Source of the DNA: Hemerocallis citrina
Lineage: Eukaryota > Streptophyta > Magnoliopsida > Asparagales > Asphodelaceae
DNA: 64,000 nt
Assembly (NCBI GenBank): GCA_017893485.1
Contig: CM030366.1
Coordinates: 52,234,565 to 52,298,564 of the forward strand
Reading direction: 5' to 3'
Shown here: positions 10,016 through 21,599 of the stretch, in pieces
Position numbering within the stretch: position 1 is the first letter of the stretch
How the letters are laid out: every line of letters begins with the position of its first letter
The notes under the pieces: generated by a model
Database searches by the model: none
What the model saw: only the letters and a program-made list of their open reading frames with translations
Told to the model about the DNA's origin: nothing
Made by a program: the position numbers and the translations under genes

Positions 10016-10410
10016 TACTGAAGGATCTTTGTGAACTTGAGTGTTACTTCGAATGATTGGTTTTCAGATAATTCAGCCTATACCTTGTTTTCAGTTAAGC
10101 ATTTGATTTTGAGACTTTCAGTTCAGTACTTGATTTGAGATATTCAGTTGAGCCACCTTTGTTTAGTGGGACTTTGGTTTAGACTCTTGAGTTTGAGTCT
10201 CTAGAGGTGTGTGACCCTAGTATACCGGTGTTGAGTTATTTGTTGAGTCCCGTAGAGGCGTTTCAGTTATTCAGTTTTAAATTTAGGCCGGTAGGGTACA
10301 TCACTCTAGGAGATTCGTTAAGTAAATAATTAACCCAAAACGATAAGGACAGGCACTAGTGGTGATATGATGAACGGGAACATGAGTCAAGAACCTCAGT
10401 ATGGCTTTCG

Positions 10411-10690
10411 GTGTGGGATTTAATCTCCAGAATTATCACAGTAGATTATTAGTGGTGTGGGATATGTCTCCGGAATTATCACAGTCTTGTGGTGTGGGAC
10501 AATCTCCGGAATTATCACGGTAACTACTTGTGGTGTGGGATTGATCTCCGGAATTATCGGAGTCGAGGTGAAGCACATGTGGTATTCGTGTGGTGACGTG
10601 TCAATGTTTCAGTAAGGGATGATCTCTGGAATTATTCAAGTGAAACATCTTGGGTGTGGGATCCATCTCCGGAATTATTGGGCATGAGAT
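10411..10690 (+). repeat. Degenerate tandem block, GTGTGGGA..ATCTCCGGAATTATC
   Basis: Copies start near 10411, 10455, 10492, 10533, 10613 (weak) and 10653, mostly 37-44 bp apart. The same TCTCCGGAATTATC-type core appears in the TRIM interior (about 24650) and in solo LTR D (about 58395), so it is an old motif of this LTR group amplified here. Confidence 0.7.
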
Positions 10691-11402
10691 ACTATCCATA
10701 GTTTATCTTTATCTCATAGTAGTCATCATGTTAGGATTAGTTGCATAGCGGGGGATTGAACCCTATGAAGTGAAGACGTTAAGGGCTTGCACCGAACCTA
10801 TGTAGAGTGGGATGCATAGACTTCGACAAGTACGCATTAGAGAGTCCGCATATAGAAATTGTGTTTTTTTGACTTGGTTTTATGCATGTGGTTTTCTGTT
10901 TTCTACACCCGACACTTAGTTTAGTTCCACTTGATGTTTTCATGTTTACTGTCATTTCTCACTTCCCATTTCTTATTTAATATATGTTGATTCAGAATTC
11001 GTGAGGTATGTTCATTTATGTTGTTTGTTGATTTTATGTCACTCACACCATTTATGGCTGACCCCCTTAGTTTTGGGGGTTAGGGATTATCTCTAGCCTC
11101 ATATGTTGCAGGTTGTTGCTTAGAGTTTTGGAGGTCTGGATGCTTGAAGCATATTTGAGAAAAATTGATTCATAAGAGTTTTGTGTAAAATTGTAATAGC
11201 AGTTTTGAGATAAATTTGTGTTGTAAATAAAAGAAATTATGAGTTGAGTTTGTTTGAATTCCGCTGTGCTATGTAAAAGTTATTTTAATAAAAGTTGAAA
11301 ATTTTAGTGGTGTTGGTTGTGTTTAATATTATATTGAAGTGGATCGCTGGGAATGTGCCACGTATTTTCTAAGATATCTTATTAGAAATTCGGGGCGCTA
11401 CA

Positions 11403-11720
11403 GCTTTGGACACTACTTGTACAGAAGCTGGATGGCTTAGAAATTTGATTATGCATATACCTGTTTCTAATATTCCTGTTCCTGCTATTTCCATAAACTG
11501 TGATAATAAATCTGTTATAGAACTACTAAAGCATGATTCTGTGAATGTTTAGATGAACAGGCACCTGCAGCTGCGCTTCAAGTCAATCAAGAGCCTATTA
11601 GGCAAATATGTGGTTCTTGACTATATAAAGTCAGAAAAGAACCTTGCAGACCACTTGACAAAGGGTCTGTCTAGGGCTTTGATCCTAGAATCATCGAGGG
11701 GGATGGGGTTAAGCCCATAA
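11403..11720 (+). pseudogene. pol: Copia-1 pol C-terminus: end of RNase H
   Basis: After solo LTR B the frame continues with LDTTCTEAGWLRNLIMHIPV, then INCDNKSVIELLKHDSVNV, an in-frame TAG, MNRHLQLRFKSIKSLLGKYV and ADHLTKGLSRALILESSRGM, ending GLSP and TAA at 11718-11720. These are the C-terminal RNase H motifs of Copia pol. The TAG replaces the position usually held by Q, N or K before the SRH/NRH motif. Confidence 0.8.
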
Positions 11721-12330
11721 TTAAGTCACCAGCAGTGGCAACCCAACCGAGTCTGACTGGAGATCTCAAGAAGCAGGTTCAATGGGTAGAAACAAGCTGG
11801 ACATCGGTGACTTTTATGGAACACTAACTCAGAGATTAAATTCTCATAAACTAATGCCCAGGTGGCTGTACGAGGTTGTACAATGATATCCCATCCCTAT
11901 AGTGACAGTGTTCCGGTGTGATCTGGTTAGGATGAGTTCTAAAACTCTTAATAGGTCCAAGCATTATTATGTAGGGTTGACTCCGATCACCAACCCTTTG
12001 AGGACTTACCTATATGAGAGGTCGTGAAGGCCGCGACTATGGGACAGGGCGATCTCAGACAACTCTCATGAATATGGAAAAAGTGCGCATGGCCATTCAA
12101 AAGCGCCACCCAATAAACCCAAGAACCTCTAGCGTACTATGTGTGCTATTTTTTGAATCTGATTTAAGAAGTCTGATTCAAGGCATAGTCCATTAAGCAC
12201 TTCTTCAGACAAAGACAATAGTCACTACGTGAGATTCAAGGCTGTAGTCCATCTTATTTATGCATAGTATACTCTTGCCCAGAACTTCTCCATCATTATT
12301 CTTTTATTATCTCTGTCTTCGGATCTTGGT
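11721..12330 (+). other. Copia-1 3' untranslated region
   Basis: Lies between the pol stop and the polypurine tract. Open frames are short and show no recognisable motif. No repeat seen. Confidence 0.6.
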
Positions 12331-12348
12331 TTTGGGGGAGGGGGGGAT
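12331..12348 (+). other. Polypurine tract of Copia-1
   Basis: TTTGGGGGAGGGGGGGAT abuts the TGTTGG start of the LTR. This is the plus-strand primer for reverse transcription and sets the LTR start at 12349. Confidence 0.8.
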
Positions 12349-13132
12349 TGTTGGCTGTGTTTTCTCAAAACGAATCTCCTCCTTGCTTGCTTTTAGTCCC
12401 ACATCAGTTGTTGGATGTGCCTTGTGAGTGGTTATATTACAACCCCTCCTTTACTCCTTTGAAGACTTGTGTGGTGTGGGGAACCCGTGGGCCACACGCA
12501 CGCGCCGTCGCCGCCGCGCGGCCCGGTTCGGTTCGGTTCGGTTCGGCGCGCGTAATGGGCACGGGTGCGCGCCCACACCTGCAGGCGCCGAATGCCGATC
12601 TGATTTGCTCTTCAGGTTCGGATTGAGGCCCAAAACTCCTTTTTGCTATTTGTTTTTATTTTTTGACTATTTCCTCCAAACGTTGGATCAGTTATTCAGA
12701 TCCGAAATTCTTGCCATCTTCTCTGTGCACGTTGTGCGTGGGATCAGCAACGGTCAAAGACCTTGCTGCCTATATATTCCAATCCTCTCATCCCTTTACT
12801 ACGACTGAAAAATTATTCCCTGCAAAGCTCTTGCTCTCATTTTTCTCTCTCGCCTCTCAATTCCGGTCCTCTGTTTTTTCCTCTTCAGTTCTGGGCAATG
12901 ATAAGTTCGGGTCGCATCTCTCGACGTTGTGTGCGACAGCGAGACTCCGGTGATACCGGGGGTTTTACCACTAGGAGCATCTGAGAAAAGTCTGCACATA
13001 AGACCTCGGATCAACTCTTAGGGCAGTGCGTTCCGCGCGACTTTCCCATAGGCCGGTAACTTTGTTCTAATTTATTTTAGTTTATTATTTCGAGTTGCAG
13101 AAAATTAAAGAATCAAGAAAATTTCTATAACA
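12349..13132 (+). repeat. 3' LTR of Copia-1 (784 bp)
   Basis: Begins TGTTGGCTGTG after the polypurine tract and ends TATAACA. The first third contains TTTTAGTCCCACATCAG, a motif also present in both TRIM-type LTRs, and a GC-rich patch (12490-12600) with about four GGTTC pentamers at 12526-12548. A TATA box (TATATATT, 12771-12778) lies about 420 bp in. The far boundary rests on the CA end only. Confidence 0.7.
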
Positions 13133-13398
13133 ACTATGACCCATCACACCTCTGTGATTCTCCGGAAACCCCCCCTTCATTATCTGTTAAAGCTAGGGGG
13201 CCAATTATCCCTCTTTCAAACCTCACTAACAAGTACACATGGGCTAAGTGCTAGCTTATATAAACTTGGAAATAATGACGCAAGCGAAATCATATTACCG
13301 CACCACACATCCTCCCAAAACCTTATGTCTTTCCGATTCTTGACCGTGCACTTAGTTTGAGCATGAACAAGATTACTCTCCTCGAAATCCCTTTCCAC
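13133..13398 (-). pseudogene. LINE (L1-type) RT C-terminal fragment
   Basis: On the minus strand NRKDIRFWEDVWCGNMISLA followed by SLFPSLYKLAL matches the post-RT region of plant L1 LINE ORF2, where GR..RFWEDVW..G..L...FP.LY.LA is typical. An in-frame TGA near 13210 probably replaces a Trp codon, then KRDNWPPSFNR continues as W...F.R does in the family. No poly-A tail or target duplication was found, so it is a scrap with unknown ends. Confidence 0.55.
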
Positions 13399-14120
13399 AA
13401 ATGTGATACACCGCTCCTTTTCTCCTCATCCCTAAATCTTCCCGCTTTAAACTCTCTTCAATGAAGTATTCACTCTTTTGGCTCTTACCTCTCAAAGGAG
13501 GCCAATACAATAATATATAGAGATATAAAGAAACCCTAATTTGATATCTTGATACAATAGTTGTCAGATATTCCTGAGGAGTTAACCATACGATAAGAGC
13601 CATACAATCAAACCCGGAGTAGAAGTTGGGCTTTAACAAATCCCTAAGACCCGACCCAATTCGTTGCCTCAAGTCGCAGTTGACTGTCAATTCTTCTTCG
13701 TTGTTGCTGTTGCTGCTTCTTGCTACTTATTTCTTCAACTGAAACTTCGACCTCCTTCGCTCTTCACATCGAACATAGTATGCAAGATATAATCGGACAA
13801 TTTCCATATTGGATTGCATACCCATGAATCCAAACCCGTGTGATTTAAACTATTCTAGACTCTTTCCGTTTCCTATTGTAAACAACCAAGTTCAGTGGCT
13901 TACTCTCCTTCCTAAGTGCTTCCTCCTCCAAACCCTCAACCACACCTGCTACTGGAAACTTCACCTTGGAAGATTTACTGTATAGCATGGTGATTAACAA
14001 ATTGGATAAATTTGGTAGTATATATATTAAGTTGGAAACTATAAGATCATTGGTGCTCATCGCCCTAAGTTCAGTTAACTCCTCACTGAACTCCACTATA
14101 TGATCTTGAAGAGCGGTGCC
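13399..14120. other. Unassigned sequence between Copia-1 and the Athila-like element
   Basis: Minus-strand open frames at 13690-13373 and 14096-13845 (the latter holding EEALRKESKPLNLVVYNRKR) show no family motif I recognise. They could be remnants of a gene or element, or chance. No terminal repeats seen. Confidence 0.4.
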
Positions 14121-15906
14121 TGATGTGAATTATTTGCAAGTGTACAAAATTACAATAAGTAGTATAGTTAAGTGAAAAGAGTGTCGAACCCACAAGAACT
14201 AATTATTTTATTGAGTACAGAAATTACTAGATTAACTCCTGTTTGGAAAATTGAAATTCAATAAAGAAAGCAACTAAATTAAATTAATCTAAAGAACTAA
14301 CTAAATTAATTATAAAGGAGCGGAACCTGAAATTTTGTTGTTTATTAATTGCAAAATTAATTCTAGGGCTTTTGATTTTACCTAGTTAATTCCACACAAT
14401 TTATAACTCCATGTGAATAAAAATATTATTTTTCCAAGTTGTAGACCAAAATCCCCAAATTATTCAATACTCTCTCTCTCAAGCAATATCAAAAATATTC
14501 TCAACTAATTATTTGTCATAGTTCATGCACAAATTACTAATTGAAAATTCATTAAGATATATTGATTTCTTAATGGTCACATTAACAGCAGTTCGCTCTT
14601 GTAACGGTGTTTAATTTTATTAATTCGAAATCACAAATTACCAGTTAGGTCTCTCCATGATTTAATAGATCATACAAAAATTGGTCAACCAATTGTAAGT
14701 ATTAAGAATAAAAATTAAACACACAACCATGGGAAAATAGAAAAATAATATGGAATTTAAAATTGAGTTCTTAAAACTAGGCTACATCAAAGCCCTAGAA
14801 AAATAAAATTAGTTCATAATAAATTTACAACTAACAAATATTGTCTTGGATTGCATAATAAATTTAGATAAAGAGAAAAGAGATACATGAAGAACTATTT
14901 TGTAAAAAAAAATTGCAAACCGAGATGCCTCGAATTGCGTGCCGAAAATCAGAGCGCCCAAAAATGTCAGCCCCTTTGTTTCTCTCTCCTGCCCTTGAAA
15001 TTCGTGCCCACATCAGCTCCTTCTCTCTCCTGCTCTTCTCTCTGTCTGCGTGTGTATCCAGAGCCAGCGAGACCAAGTTGCTTCTTCGCTGATGTCACGC
15101 ACAAAGGAGAGCTCCACGTCACCGCAGCCACATCACGCCCTGCCTCTGCTGCTTCGTCTTGGAGTGCACGCCTGTCATTCTCCGCTGACTTGGACGCTCC
15201 AGGCCTCGAACCAAGAACCACTCTCTCTCCTCTTTTGTTTCGATCTCACCTTTTAAATTTTTTATTTTTATTTTATTTTATTATTATTATTATTTTTAAT
15301 TCATAGAGAAGTCAGCCGTCGCTCTCCCTCTCTCGTTAAGCGCGCTCCTCTCTCTTATTTTGCTTTTGTATTTATAGGCACAGGAAGTAGAGATTAGGGT
15401 TTATTTTTGCAGAAAAACCCCACATCTTTATTTATTTCTTTTCTTATTTGATTTGATCTTTATTTCTTGCTTCTTTTCCTTCTTTTTTTTTCCTTGAAGC
15501 ACGTGCTGCACAAAATAAAATCCGAATTTAGGATTTAAAAATAAAAATAAAATTAATTAGTTTAAATTAATTAAACTAACTAATAATCATATTAGCTCAA
15601 TTAAATCCTTTTAAATTTATTTATTTCTTTTTCACCCTCTATTGACAATTAAAATTTATATATTGCCAAATTGTAAAATTCAAGTTTCAATGAATCAATA
15701 AATATTAATCAATCAATTCTCCTTGTTTTGTTTTTTGATTTTTACCAAAAATTTTCACCTTTTGCATCAAAAAATTTTATTCCTTCAAAAATTATTAATT
15801 AACTGAAATCTATGGAAATAAGATAAATTATTAACATGATAGACGAATACAAGCAATTTTTATGGGTAAATGAGTACAAATATTTATATAAGAATTAGAC
15901 ACATCA
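14121..15906 (-). repeat. 3' LTR of the Athila-like element (1786 bp)
   Basis: Aligns with 19860-21599 along its outer thirds (for example TTTTATTGAGTACAGAAATT and TTTTCACCCTCTATTGACAA in both), while the central 14940-15360 differs strongly. TATAAATA on the minus strand at 15376-15369 is a plausible TATA box. GGGGTATT just outside (minus strand, 15913-15907) is the end of the polypurine tract. Confidence 0.8.
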
Positions 15907-17392
15907 AATACCCCAAAACTTAAGATTTTGCTTGTCCTTGAGCAAAAGGATATCCATAAATCAAAGAATAATAATCATAATTAGGCTCAACTCATCTCAC
16001 CAAAGAGATCTTATCATGCAACCATCAAAATTTCAATTTAAAACATAAACAATAGCAAATAAAGTAAAACTAAGCATACCCACTTTTTCCAGTGCATATT
16101 CATTCATAATTCCCAATCTAATCATATTTGTCATGCAATTAATGTAATTATAGTATGTAACAACTCCATCTGTAATTACCCCTTCTTGCTACTACAAACC
16201 GAGTAGCAAACTAGAGGTTGTTTTTTTTTTTAAATTAGTTTTTTAAATTTTTTAAATTTTTTTTAGTTCTTTTCTCTAAGTTGTCACTTGCCATTTGACG
16301 CGAACGCAAACATTTGTGATGAATTCACCCGGTTACTCAACAAGTCACAAACTTCGAGTGCTTTGCATACTCATGTTTCAAGTTACCGTTTGACATAAAA
16401 GTAAACATTGGTGATGAATACCCCTAGTTACTAAGCAACTCAAAACATTGGAGTAGATAGAACTTTATTCATTTAATTTATTTACTCATTATCACTCTAT
16501 TTACTTAAACTTTGTTTAGGACTAGATCAAGGGGGATAATCACCAGAAAAAGCATCACATTTTTCTTTTATGTATAATCACATGACTCACACAATTTTGT
16601 ATGGAATTTTGAAATTCAATAATCCTTAAGTAAATAAGTATGCTTAATCTTACTTTATAAGATATTGTCTAAACTAAAAAATATTTCAATACTTTAGCAC
16701 AATAAAGAACTCAAAAGGGTAATGGTGAGCCCAATTGCAGTATTCTGTTTTGTTTTTTTCTTTTCAAATATATAAAAAATAAAAAATAAATTTGTACACC
16801 TTCCCCCAAACTTGAATATCACATTGTTCTCAATGGGCAATGAAAAGGAAAAACAAAAAGAATGCAAAAAGTCCAAAATTTCGCCCCTAATTCGTATTAA
16901 AATTCTGCATGCGCAACGTTCATTATTTCAGTGATATCTGGAGCTGTAGATGTCCAAATGTCCTGATTCTTTTGTTCTAGAAAGCTAAGACAATTGCCTA
17001 CATTCTCTCTTTGAAAAACTTTTCCAGATTCTGACTCTATCTTGCTCCAAAATATCTATAAATGAAGGTGTAGAAAACAGCTCCGCCTAGCGACTTCCAA
17101 ACTCATGCAATCCTATAAAATAAAATCAAAAATTAAAATTTAAAATAAACTAAAAGAAAAAGGAAATCTAAATGAAGTAAAAGAAAATATGGGTTGCCTC
17201 CCAAGAAGCGCTAAGTTTTAAGTCTTCAGCCAAATATGATAACTGCGTTGGTTATGTAACGCCAAGATCCAACAACATAAGAATATCTTTTCTAATACTT
17301 CTCTTCAGGTGTGGATTAGGTTCAAGCTCGAGTTTGAGTCATTTCTTTCTTGAAGATGACGTCTTTGAAATCCTCACCTCTTTAAATTTCAA
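15907..17392 (-). other. Non-coding 3' region of the Athila-like element
   Basis: About 1.5 kb between the decayed protease region and the 3' LTR. It is AT-rich with a poly-T run near 16220. TTACTCAACAAGTCAC and TTACTAAGCAACTC mark two loosely repeated halves (16270-16450). No RT or integrase motif on either strand. Confidence 0.5.
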
Positions 17393-18421
17393 CTAAGAAA
17401 ATGGATGAATTGTTTGTGCAGCATCCAAATATATATCATATTCTGAAATCTTTTCTTTCTCAGTTTTAAGAGTTGCTAAATTTGTTAGACATACTTTTAC
17501 AGGTAACATTTCAACTTCAGAACCATGTTCCTCACTCATAATTAAATCAGTTTTACTTACTTGAAAACATGACTGTTCTTCAGTAGGGAACTTTATGGAT
17601 TTAAAAACATCAAACGTTACTTGCTCATCCTTCACCCTCAAAATCAGTTTTCCTTGTTGAACATCAATCAAAGCTCTTCCCGTAGCTAGAAAGGTCTCCC
17701 CAAAATTAAAGGAATTTGTTTATCTTCCTCCATGTCAAGCACAATAAAATCAGCGGGAAATATGAACTTGTCTACTTTCACCAAAACATCTTAAATGATC
17801 CCTCTTGGGTACTTAATAGATTTGTCTGCTAATTGCAGTGAGATAGTGGTGGGTTTTGCTTCTCAAATACCTAATTTTCTGAAAACAGAATAATGCATAA
17901 GATTAATACTTGCTCCTAAATCACATAATGCTTTATCAAAAGAAGAATTTCCAATAATGCAAAGAATTGTAAAACTCCATGGATCTTTAAGTTTAGGCGG
18001 CAGCTTCTTTTGTAAAATTGCACCACTCCCTTCTGTTAGCTTCACCGTTTCATGCTCCTCTAGTTTCCTCTTATTTGATAAAATATCCTTAAAAAATTTA
18101 GCATATTTAGGTATTTGTTCCAAAGCTTCAATAAGAGGAATATTAATATACAAATTTCTTTAAAATATTTAAAAATTTTGAAAATTGATTTTTGAGATTA
18201 TTCTTTTTAAGTCTTTGCGGAAAAAGAATAGGTGGATCATAAGGTGAATTAGGATAAGTGTCAGAATTAAACTCTCCTGAAATTGTTTGGCTTGAAACTC
18301 CTTTATCCTTCTTAGAATGGTGATTGGCCACCTGCTGCGTTTGTTCCTCCACAATTTGCTCGATCTCACTTTGCTTTTCAACCACATTTTGTTCGACAAT
18401 TTTTTTCTTGTGGTTGCTCAA
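17393..18421 (-). pseudogene. pol: Athila-like protease region
   Basis: Minus-strand frames encode SFTILCIIGNSSFDKALCDL, then GASINLMHYSVFRKLGI (18000-17863). This is the Athila retropepsin-like signature KALCDLGASINLMP with the catalytic Asp. It is followed in another frame by IDVQQGKLILRVKDEQVTFD (17671 on), the usual downstream segment. Retropepsin cleaves the polyprotein. At least two stops or frameshifts separate these pieces. RT motifs that should follow are missing. Confidence 0.75.
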
Positions 18422-18472
18422 TTGTTCTCCCGCTTCTAAGTGTTATAGCTTTGACATGCTCCTCGGGATTTG

Positions 18473-19650
18473 TTATGGTGTTGTGGGTATGGTTTTTGCT
18501 GTTTTCTCTTTAAGAATATTTGAAAGTTGACCAATCTGAACATCAAAGTTGCGAATCGAAGCTGAAATTGAAGTTGCAACATTTTGGATCGCCAAATCTG
18601 TCTTTTGCATGTGCTGCATGAACATCTCCTCAAGTGTCGGCTTCTTTTCTTGCTGTGAAAAATTTTGAGGTGGTCTAATTACTCCTTGATTGTTATTCCA
18701 TAAAAAATTTGGGTGGTTTCTCCATCCGGAATTATACGTGTTTAAATAAGGATTGTCTTGATGTTGGAATTTGGACACGTAATTTGCTTTATAGGAAATT
18801 GGTTGAGCAAATGGATTTCCCACTTGGCAATCTGTACTTGAATGATTTCCTGCACAAATATCACTAATAATATTAGTCTGAATGGAATAAACATTCATAT
18901 TAGCTAATTATTTAGATAAAATATTAAATTGTGCAGTTAAAGTAGTAATAGAATCAAGTTCAAAAGCTCCAGCCACTTTTCTTGGCATTGTACTCTTTGA
19001 AGACCACTGGTAATTATTAGATGTCATTTCCTCTAAAGTTCATAGGCTGCATAATGAGTTTTGCTCATAAGTGCACCTCCAGCTGCTGCGTCAACCATAG
19101 ATCGATTTGTAACTCGCAAACCATTATAGAATATTTGAATTTGTAGCAATTTCGGAAGTTCATGATGATGACACTTTCTCAATAACTCTTTATACCTCTC
19201 CCATGCATCATACAAAGGCTCGGTCTCAAATTGAGTGAATGTGGTAATATCATTTCTTAGCTTCGCTGTCTTTGCCGGCAGAAAATACTTAGCTAGAAAT
19301 TTTTGTGCAATTCCCTCCCAAGTAGTAATATTACCGGGTGGAAGAAAATTTAGCCAAGCCTTTGTCTTATCTCTTAGTGAAAAAGGAAAGAGTCTCAATC
19401 TGATTGCATCATTTGATACTCCATTGTGCTTAAAAGTGCCACAGATTTCTAGAAAGTTTGCAATGTGGACATAAGGATCCTCGTGCGATAGTCCCCCAAA
19501 TTGAACAGTTAGTTGAATCATTTGAATAATTGCTGGTTTAATTTCACAGTTGTTTGCTTCAATTGCAGGCCTCTTTATGCTTAATGTTGCTCCATGAATT
19601 GAGGACATAACATAATCTCTCAAAGCCCTGTTTTCCTCATTGTTTGTCAT
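18473..19650 (-). pseudogene. gag: Athila-like gag
   Basis: From M at 19650: MIQLTVQFGGLSHEDPYVHI, then RLRLFPFSLRDKTKAWLNFL, TWEGIAQKFLAKYFLPAKTA, DAWERYKELLRKCHHH and ALMSKTHYAAYEL, the core of the retrotransposon gag domain in Athila. A single-T deletion at about 19035 shifts the frame before EEMTSNNYQW. ICAGNHSSTDCQVGNPFAQ (about 18850) corresponds to the zinc knuckle. The tail ends near 18473. A TAA at about 18908 is a further stop. The copy is decayed but clearly recognisable. Confidence 0.85.
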
Positions 19651-19835
19651 GATAATATACTTGTATGTCTTAAAATATAAGTATTTAAAAAATAGAAAAA
19701 CTAAAAATAAAAAACAAAAAACAAAAATAAAAGTAAATCAAAAGAAAATAAAGAAATAAAATAATAATAATAATAATAATAAATCCAAAATAGTAATAAT
19801 CTAGCAATTTTCAATATCAATAAAAGAATAACTAG

Positions 19836-19853
19836 TCCCCGGCAACGATGCCA
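19836..19853 (-). other. Primer-binding site, tRNA-Asp
   Basis: Minus strand TGGCATCGTTGCCGGGGA, one base off the standard plant Athila site for tRNA-Asp (GCGCC to GCATC). It lies 6 bp inside the LTR end at 19860. Confidence 0.85.
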
Positions 19854-19859
19854 AAAACT

Positions 19860-21599
19860 TGATGTGAATTATTTGCAAGTGTACAAAATCGCAACAAGTA
19901 GTATAGTTAAGTGAAAAGAGTGTTGAACCCACAAAAGCTAATTATTTTATTGAGTACAGAAATTACTAGATTAACTCCTGTTTGGAAAATCAAAATTCAA
20001 TAAAGAAAGCAACTAAATTAAATTAATCTAAAGAACTAACTAAATTAATTATAAAGGAGCGGAATCTGAAATTTTGTTGTTTATTAATTGTAAAATTAAT
20101 TGTACGGTTTTTTATTTCACCTAGTTAATCCCACACAATTTATAACTCCATGTGAATATTATTTTTCCAAGTTGTAGACCAAAATCCCCAAATTATTCAA
20201 TACTCTCTCTCAAGCAATATCAAAAATATTCTCAACTAATTATTTGTCATAGTTCATGCACAAATTACTAATTGAAAATTCATTAAGTCTATGGATTTCT
20301 TAACGGTCACATTAATAGTAGTTCGCTCTTGTAACGGTGTTTAACTTTATAAATTCAAAATCACAAATTATGAGTTCGGTCTCTCCATGATTTAATAGAT
20401 CATACAAAAGTCGGTCAACAATTTGTAAGCATTAAGATCAAAAATCAAACACACAACCATGAAAAAATAGAAAAATAATGTGGAATTAATTATGTTCTCA
20501 AAACTAGGCTACATCGAAGCCCTAGAAAAATAAAATTTAGTTCATAATATAATTACAAATAATAAATATTGTTTTGGATTGCATAACAAAAAATTAGAGA
20601 AAGAAAAGAGATACAAAAAGAACTATTTTTGTAAAAGAAATCGCAAATCGAAGCCAGCAAACAACACTTCTCTTTCTCTCTCCTTCTCTATCCCGTTTTG
20701 TCTCAATTTCCGCTCCGATCTACGTCAGAACAGAGCCGCCACGTCAGCACGCTGACGTCACAAAGAACCCACGCCAACTACCTACTGCTGCTTCTCTGCT
20801 TCACTGAGGTGGCGTCTCGGAAGTCGAGCCGCCCAAAACCAGTCCGAAGACGTCAGACCTCTCTCCTCATGCTTCTCTTTTGTGTTTTTTTTTTTAATTT
20901 TTTAACAATTTTTTTTTCTTTTCTCCTATTCCAGCCGCCACCCACATGTTCACGCCTACCTACCTCCAAAAACGCTGTTCACCTCCGTTATTATATATAG
21001 GGCTGATTATATATAGGGTAGGTAGGTTAATTAAATTAAGTTAAGATTAAATTAATTAATTAATTAATTTAAATCTAAGTTTAAGATTAATCTTTTTAAT
21101 TAATTAACTAACTAATTAATCTTTCTGATTTGCTCTTTATTTCTTGCTTCTTTTTCTTCTCTTTCTTTTTCTTGAAACACATGCTGCACACACACAAAAA
21201 ATAAAATCAGAATTTAGGATTTAAAAATAAAAATAAAAATAATTAATTTAAATTAAACTAACTAACAATCACATTGGCTCAATTAAACAATTTTAAATTT
21301 ATTTATTTCATTTTCACCCTCTATTGACAATTAAAATTTCTATTTTGCTTTTTATATTGCCAAATTGTAAAATTCAAGTTTCAACAAATCAATAAAAATT
21401 AATAAATCGTTCTCCTTGTTTTGTTTGTTAATTTTTACTAAAAATATTCACCTTTTGCATCAAAATATCTTATTCCTTCCAAAATAATTAATTAACTGAA
21501 ATTTATGGAAATAAGATAAATTATTAACAAGATAGACGAATACAAGCAATTTTTATGGATAAATGAGTACAGATATATATATAAAAATTAGACACATCA
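19860..21599 (-). repeat. 5' LTR of the Athila-like element (1740 bp)
   Basis: Inner end at 19860 (TGATGTGAATT on the plus strand), outer end CACATCA at 21599. The middle (20650-21000) is unlike the partner LTR. Minus-strand TATA-like TATATATA occurs near 21000. An (AAT)n run at 19761-19782 lies just inside the element, not in the LTR. Confidence 0.8.

Larger units (their letters stand above)
9202..11111 (+). other. Putative intron inside solo LTR B
   Basis: CAAG/GTGAGT is an ideal 5' splice consensus about 610 bp into the LTR. The 3' side CTCATATGTTGCAG/G lies 291 bp before the LTR end. The enclosed 1.9 kb is T-rich on the plus strand, as plant introns are. Position and design match the putative introns of the other long LTRs here. 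Confidence 0.4.
8594..11402 (+). mobile_element. Solo LTR B (2809 bp), Gypsy-type long LTR
   Basis: Starts TGTAGAACCCCGTA, ends TTCGGGGCGCTACA, with a perfect target duplication GCTTT (8589-8593 and 11403-11407) that interrupts RNase H codons. There is no coding region. Inside are a perfect donor consensus CAAG/GTGAGT at 9201/9202, an acceptor-like TATGTTGCAG/G at 11111, a cluster of AGTCGAC palindromes (9676-10015) and a short tandem block (10411-10690). GGGATTGAACCCTA and GGGATGCATAGA near its end are shared with solo LTRs A and D, so they form one family group. Confidence 0.85.
3788..13132 (+). mobile_element. Copia-1: Ty1/Copia element with four nested insertions, 5' part absent
   Basis: Remaining host pieces are 3788-3798, 7089-7495, 7760-8593 and 11403-13132 (RT, RNase H, 3' UTR, polypurine tract, 3' LTR). 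Translation resumes in a consistent protein order across each insertion once the target duplication is counted once, which shows all belong to one element. Gag, protease and integrase would lie left of the window beyond the Tat-like insertion. Lineage within Copia not assigned. Confidence 0.85.
14121..21599 (-). mobile_element. Athila-like Ty3/Gypsy element, gag-protease only
   Basis: Two LTRs (14121-15906 and 19860-21599) in the same orientation start TGATGTGAATTATTTGC and end AGACACATCA. Minus-strand order is 5' LTR, tRNA-Asp primer site (19853-19836), gag, protease, a 1.5-kb non-coding stretch and 3' LTR. RT, RNase H and integrase are absent, so the element could not move alone. Flanks GTGCC (14116-14120) and GTTAC (21600-21604) do not form a clean target duplication, and the left flank is not Gypsy pol whereas the right flank is. 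Recombination between copies or a later deletion is likely. Confidence 0.8.

Noticed and set aside
12348..12808. Open frames rich in Arg/Ala in the Copia-1 3' LTR
   Set aside because: They lie in the GC-rich U3 part, overlap on both strands and show no motif.
14864..15306. Overlapping open frames in the Athila-like LTR centre
   Set aside because: LTR sequence with opposing frames; the partner LTR does not conserve them.
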